Shown here: positions 6,629-9,257 of the stretch, one piece after another | Numbering within the stretch: the stretch's first letter is position 1 | Layout: each line of letters starts with the position of its first letter | Assembly (NCBI GenBank): GCA_003645845.1 | Contig: QNCV01000077.1 | Span: forward strand, 1-9,257 | DNA length: 9,257 nucleotides | From: Fidelibacterota bacterium | GTDB taxonomy: Bacteria > Fidelibacterota > UBA2242 | Reading direction: 5' to 3' | Position numbers and translations under genes: made by a program | Notes under the pieces: model-generated | Told to the model about the DNA's origin: nothing | The model's input: only the letters and a program-made list of their open reading frames with translations | Databases searched by the model: none

Positions 6629-7837
6629 ATGTTATTTGAATTTGACGACTTAGCAAACCAACAAGCGAAATTAAAAGTTATCGGAGTTGGCGGAGGCGGC
6701 GGAAATGCCATTAATCGAATGATTGAATCCGGCTTGACCGGAGTTGATTTTATTGCCGTGAATACTGATGCTCAGGATCTGGATAATAATCTGGCGCCCA
6801 CAAAAATTCAGATTGGAAAAGACTTAACCCGGGGTCTGGGTGCCGGCGCCGTGAAAGAGGTCGGAAAAATGGCCGTTGAGGCTGATCGACAACCTGTGGG
6901 AAATTCAATCAACGGCGCCGATATGGTATTTATTACCGCCGGAATGGGTGGCGGAACCGGCACAGGCGCCTCTCCCCTGATTGCAAAACTTGCCAAAGAA
7001 CAGGGATGTCTTACCGTCGGTATTGTCACCAAACCCTTCCATTTCGAAGGGCCAAAACGGATGCAAAGGGCTGAAGAAGGCATCGGCGAATTGCGGGAAA
7101 ACGTTGATACATTGATTACTATTCCCAATCAACGTCTGTTAAGCATTGTTGACCGAAAAACATCCATCCGCCAGGCCTTTCAGACGGCAGACTCTGTCCT
7201 CTATCAGGCCACCAAAGGCATTTCCGACCTTATCAATCGTCACGGAATCATCAATCTGGATTTCGCCGATGTAAAAACAATCATGAAAAACATGGGCGAT
7301 GCCATCATGGGGACAGGGCTGGCTACCGGCGATGAACGCGCTGTTCTGGCCGCTCAGCAGGCCATCTCCAGCCCGCTGTTGAATGATATGAACATCAGCG
7401 GCGCCAACGGTCTGTTAATCAACGTCACCGGCGGCGAGGACCTTAATCTTTTTGAAGTTGACGAGGCCTGTAAAATTATCACCGAAGAAGCCGGATCTGA
7501 CGCCGATATCATCATTGGCGCCGTTATCGATGAAAATCTGACCGATGAAATTATGATTACCGTCATTGCTACCGGTTTCGGCCAAAATTCCAAGCCAAAA
7601 TTCAAAGAATCGAAATCCATAGCAATTTCATCCAAAGATGAGCTGTTCGCCGAGGAGATTTCAGCAGTTTCCGGGAAAAACGGGACTGATAATTTTGATT
7701 ACGAATCCGATCGTTTCGACAAAAGTAATCTGAAAATATCCTTTGGTGATACCGAGAAAGCTCTCATTGAGAACATGCCACCCGACGTAAATGATCGAAA
7801 TATTCCGGCCATCCTCCGAAAAATGATGAACAAATAG
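6629..7837 (+). CDS. ftsZ: Cell division protein FtsZ (tubulin-like GTPase)
   Basis: FtsZ polymerises with GTP into the cytokinetic ring and treadmills to guide septal wall synthesis. The 402-residue product has GVGGGGGNAINRM (19-31), NTDAQDL (45-51), the tubulin signature GGGTGTG (107-113), and the T7 synergy loop NLDFADV (209-215), whose Asp211 and Asp214 match the catalytic pair. The C-terminal GTPase subdomain ends near residue 318. A linker of about 65 acidic and polar residues leads to the C-terminal peptide DRNIPAILRK (389-398), which binds FtsA; the FtsA gene is 23 bases upstream. It starts at the ATG with the GGAGG site. It is the last gene of the cluster and is followed by a hairpin terminator. 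The GTPase appears intact, with all key residues present. Confidence 0.98.
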   Translation: MLFEFDDLANQQAKLKVIGVGGGGGNAINRMIESGLTGVDFIAVNTDAQDLDNNLAPTKIQIGKDLTRGLGAGAVKEVGKMAVEADRQPVGNSINGADMVFITAGMGGGTGTGASPLIAKLAKEQGCLTVGIVTKPFHFEGPKRMQRAEEGIGELRENVDTLITIPNQRLLSIVDRKTSIRQAFQTADSVLYQATKGISDLINRHGIINLDFADVKTIMKNMGDAIMGTGLATGDERAVLAAQQAISSPLLNDMNISGANGLLINVTGGEDLNLFEVDEACKIITEEAGSDADIIIGAVIDENLTDEIMITVIATGFGQNSKPKFKESKSIAISSKDELFAEEISAVSGKNGTDNFDYESDRFDKSNLKISFGDTEKALIENMPPDVNDRNIPAILRKMMNK

Positions 7838-7862
7838 CTCTCTCTCCACATCTGATAAAAAA

Positions 7863-7905
7863 GAGCCCCTGACTGTATCAGCAGGGGCTCGTTTCTTTTT
7901 TTTTT
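7863..7905. terminator. Bidirectional rho-independent terminator between ftsZ and rpmB
   Basis: A perfect 9-bp stem, GAGCCCCTG (7863-7871) with CAGGGGCTC (7882-7890), has a 10-nt loop. On the + strand it is followed by GTTTC and a run of ten T (7896-7905), a strong terminator for the ftsZ transcript. On the - strand the same stem is followed by six T (complement of 7857-7862), so it can also end the converging rpmB transcript. It lies in the 77-base gap between the two stop codons. Confidence 0.92.
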
Positions 7906-7914
7906 GGAAATTCT

Positions 7915-8106
7915 TTAGACCGCTTTTTTCACATAACCGTTTTTCAGACAGGATGTACAGACTCTGGCGGTGCGGACGGAACCGTTAATCTCGATTCTCA
8001 TCTTTTGTAAGTTGGGCTCCCAACGACGCCGTGTCTTGTTATGAGCATGACTTACATTATTTCCGTAAATAGGCTTTTTGCCACATATTTCACATACTTT
8101 TGACAT
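7915..8106 (-). CDS. rpmB: 50S ribosomal protein L28 (bL28), zinc-ribbon form
   Basis: bL28 is a small basic protein of the large ribosomal subunit near the E site. The 63-residue product starts MSKVCEICGKKP and carries the family features SHAHNKTRRRWEPNLQ (19-34) and a C-terminal VCTSCLKNG. Cys5, Cys8, Cys50 and Cys53 form two CxxC pairs, the zinc-binding (C+) form. The length matches the short C+ L28 of many bacteria rather than the roughly 78-residue proteobacterial form. A good Shine-Dalgarno, AAAGGAG, reads on the - strand at 8121-8115, 8 bases before the ATG. It is a monocistronic gene as far as the window shows, converging on ftsZ and diverging from dusB. A TTGACA on the - strand (8163-8158) could be its -35 box, but the matching -10 is poor. 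Confidence 0.96.
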   Translation of the reverse strand: MSKVCEICGKKPIYGNNVSHAHNKTRRRWEPNLQKMRIEINGSVRTARVCTSCLKNGYVKKAV

Positions 8107-8197
8107 GATTAATACTCCTTTGAAAAACCGGCGAAATTTGGTGATAATTCTTTAGAATGTCAAATCTTTTTCCCGTAAAACATTTCAATATTAACCG

Positions 8198-8227
8198 TTG
8201 ACTGTAGGTTTGTGTCGTGGCTATATT
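8198..8227 (+). promoter_or_regulatory. Putative sigma-70-type promoter of dusB
   Basis: TTGACT (8198-8203) and TATATT (8222-8227) each differ from the consensus -35 and -10 boxes at one position and are separated by 18 bases. The predicted transcription start, seven bases past the -10, falls at about 8234, the G of the preferred GTG start of dusB. This would make the message leaderless or nearly so. It is based on consensus matching only. Confidence 0.45.
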
Positions 8228-8233
8228 TCAACC

Positions 8234-9205
8234 GTGAAAATCGCCGGTATCCAGATTGAGTCCCTCGCATTCCTCGCGCCTATGGCGGGTTACACAAACT
8301 CCGCATTCCGCCAATTATGCAAAGAGATGGGAGCGGGATTTGTCTTCACTGAGTTCGTAAGCTCGGAGGGAATCATCCGGGAATCTCAAAAAACCTTCAA
8401 CTATCTTCAATTTAATCAATCGGAGCGGCCTATCGGTATTCAACTATTTGGTCACAATCCCAAGGTGATGGCCGAAGCCGCAAGAATCATTGAAGAACGG
8501 TACCGTCCGGATGTCATCGATCTGAACTTCGGCTGTTCGGTGAGAAAAGTTGTAAAGAAAGACGCCGGCGCTGCATTACTAAAAAACCCGTCGCTCCTTC
8601 AATCCGTTGCTCAAAGCGTCGTAAAAGCGGTTAAGACGCCCGTAACGGCCAAGATACGGGCAGGCTGGAATCATCAGTCGATTGTGGCTCTTGATGTCGC
8701 CAGGATATTAGAGAATGCCGGAGTCACCGCCCTGACAATTCATCCGCGAACAGCCTCCGACGGCTACCGCGGTACGGCAAACTGGGATTTAATCGCGGAA
8801 GTAAAAAATTTATTATCCATTCCCGTTATCGGAAACGGGGATATTAAACATCCTGAAGATGCCGTACGAATGCGGAATGAAACCGGCTGTGACGCCGTCA
8901 TGATCGGCCGGGCGGCAATCGGAAATCCCTGGATATTCGAACAGGTAAAACAATTACTCAATGGAAATTACGATTATTTTAAGCCGGGTTTATCAGACAA
9001 ACTTGATATGTGTTTGAAACAGATTGAATATGAACGACAAATCAGCGACGACGAGCATGTCAATCGGATAATGAAAAAATATTACCGGCATTACATCAAC
9101 GGTTTTCCGAATGCCTCGAATATCCGCAATCGATTAGTCCGTTCCGAATCTATTCGAGAAGCAATAAATATTATTAATGAAATAAAATCTTTAACCACCC
9201 AATGA
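8234..9205 (+). CDS. dusB: tRNA-dihydrouridine synthase, DusB-like
   Basis: This is an FMN enzyme that reduces uridines in the tRNA D-loop with NADPH. From the GTG at 8234 it has 323 residues, starting MKIAGIQIESLAFLAPMAGYTN, the usual DusB opening. TIM-barrel motifs are APMAGYTN (15-22), IQLFGHNP (69-76), the catalytic loop DLNFGCSVRKV (96-106) with Cys101 as the expected proton donor, Lys140 in TAKIRAGW, TIHPRT (168-173), GNGDI (200-204) and GRAAIGNPWIF (225-235) for FMN phosphate. A helical tRNA-binding domain follows, with KKYYRHYINGFPNASNIRNR (281-300). The frame extends to a TTG at 8198, but those 12 extra residues are unlike the family and overlap the promoter. No Shine-Dalgarno precedes either start. 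The usual GCP after the catalytic region is GCS here. The exact Dus subfamily rests on similarity of pattern. Confidence 0.93.
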   Translation: MKIAGIQIESLAFLAPMAGYTNSAFRQLCKEMGAGFVFTEFVSSEGIIRESQKTFNYLQFNQSERPIGIQLFGHNPKVMAEAARIIEERYRPDVIDLNFGCSVRKVVKKDAGAALLKNPSLLQSVAQSVVKAVKTPVTAKIRAGWNHQSIVALDVARILENAGVTALTIHPRTASDGYRGTANWDLIAEVKNLLSIPVIGNGDIKHPEDAVRMRNETGCDAVMIGRAAIGNPWIFEQVKQLLNGNYDYFKPGLSDKLDMCLKQIEYERQISDDEHVNRIMKKYYRHYINGFPNASNIRNRLVRSESIREAINIINEIKSLTTQ

Positions 9206-9218
9206 ATTGGGTGGTTAA
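9191..9218. terminator. Perfect hairpin overlapping the dusB stop codon, probable terminator
   Basis: TTAACCACCCAAT (9191-9203) and ATTGGGTGGTTAA (9206-9218) are perfect inverted repeats with only GA between them, so the TGA stop of dusB (9203-9205) sits at the loop. The left arm encodes the last residues of DusB. Downstream on the + strand the sequence is only weakly T-rich (CCTTTGTGTTAT). On the - strand the stem is followed by AGATTTTATTT, so it may also serve a converging gene beyond the window. The remaining bases, 9219-9257, hold no gene that I can see. Confidence 0.5.
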
Positions 9219-9257
9219 CCTTTGTGTTATCGTGACGGGACTCCATGGAACAACCCC

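Noticed and set aside
6808..7128. 106-codon open frame on the - strand inside ftsZ
   Set aside because: It is antisense to the tubulin signature, and its Pro/Val-rich translation reflects the complement of Gly-rich FtsZ codons.
4394..7963. ATGTACAGACT occurs both at 4394-4404 and at 7953-7963
   Set aside because: Several repeated 11-mers are expected by chance in 9 kb, and one copy is inside rpmB coding sequence.
8147..8158. Dyad ATTCT-TT-AGAAT within the rpmB upstream region, considered as an operator or Zur-type site
   Set aside because: The arms are only 5 bp, the AT-rich context makes this common, and it does not match the Zur boxes I know.
8135..8163. Promoter for rpmB on the - strand with exact TTGACA (8163-8158)
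   Set aside because: At 16-18 base spacing the best -10 candidate matches only about three of six positions, so it is mentioned under rpmB and not called as a feature.
8127..8248. 8-bp inverted repeat ACCGGCGA / TCGCCGGT flanking the rpmB-dusB spacer
   Set aside because: The arms are more than 100 bases apart, the right arm encodes conserved DusB residues, and no further pairing joins them; chance is enough.

Overview
The window is the downstream half of a bacterial division and cell wall (dcw) cluster, followed by two housekeeping translation genes. Reading rightward: the 3' part of murD (cut by the left edge), ftsW, murG, murC, ftsQ, ftsA and ftsZ, all on the + strand. A strong hairpin terminator follows ftsZ. 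Then rpmB (ribosomal protein L28) lies on the - strand and converges on ftsZ. A tRNA-dihydrouridine synthase of the DusB type lies on the + strand, diverging from rpmB. The right edge holds a hairpin at the end of dusB and about 40 bases with no gene. There is no tRNA, rRNA, CRISPR array, transposase or phage gene.

The organism is a bacterium with peptidoglycan and an FtsZ/FtsA divisome, with a GC content in the mid-40s percent by eye. The order murD-ftsW-murG-murC-ftsQ-ftsA-ftsZ without murB between murC and ftsQ is the arrangement known from the Bacteroidota/Chlorobi (FCB) side of the tree. The short, four-cysteine L28 is unlike typical Bacteroidota L28. A lineage near FCB but outside Bacteroidota proper is my guess, held with low confidence.

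The genes form one pathway. MurD and MurC build the UDP-MurNAc-peptide precursor, MurG adds GlcNAc to make lipid II, and FtsW polymerises lipid II at the septum. FtsQ links the periplasmic divisome, and FtsA anchors FtsZ filaments to the membrane. murD/ftsW, ftsW/murG and murG/murC overlap by 8 to 11 bases, and ftsQ/ftsA/ftsZ are 8 and 23 bases apart, so this is almost certainly one transcription unit.

The one break in the tight packing is the murC-ftsQ junction, about 150 bases. It holds an unexpected nested inverted repeat: three collinear arms of 8, 11 and 7 bp, which could fold into a roughly 120-nt hairpin. This is the most interesting unexplained feature. A second point is a near-consensus promoter placed so that dusB could be read as a leaderless mRNA starting with GTG.
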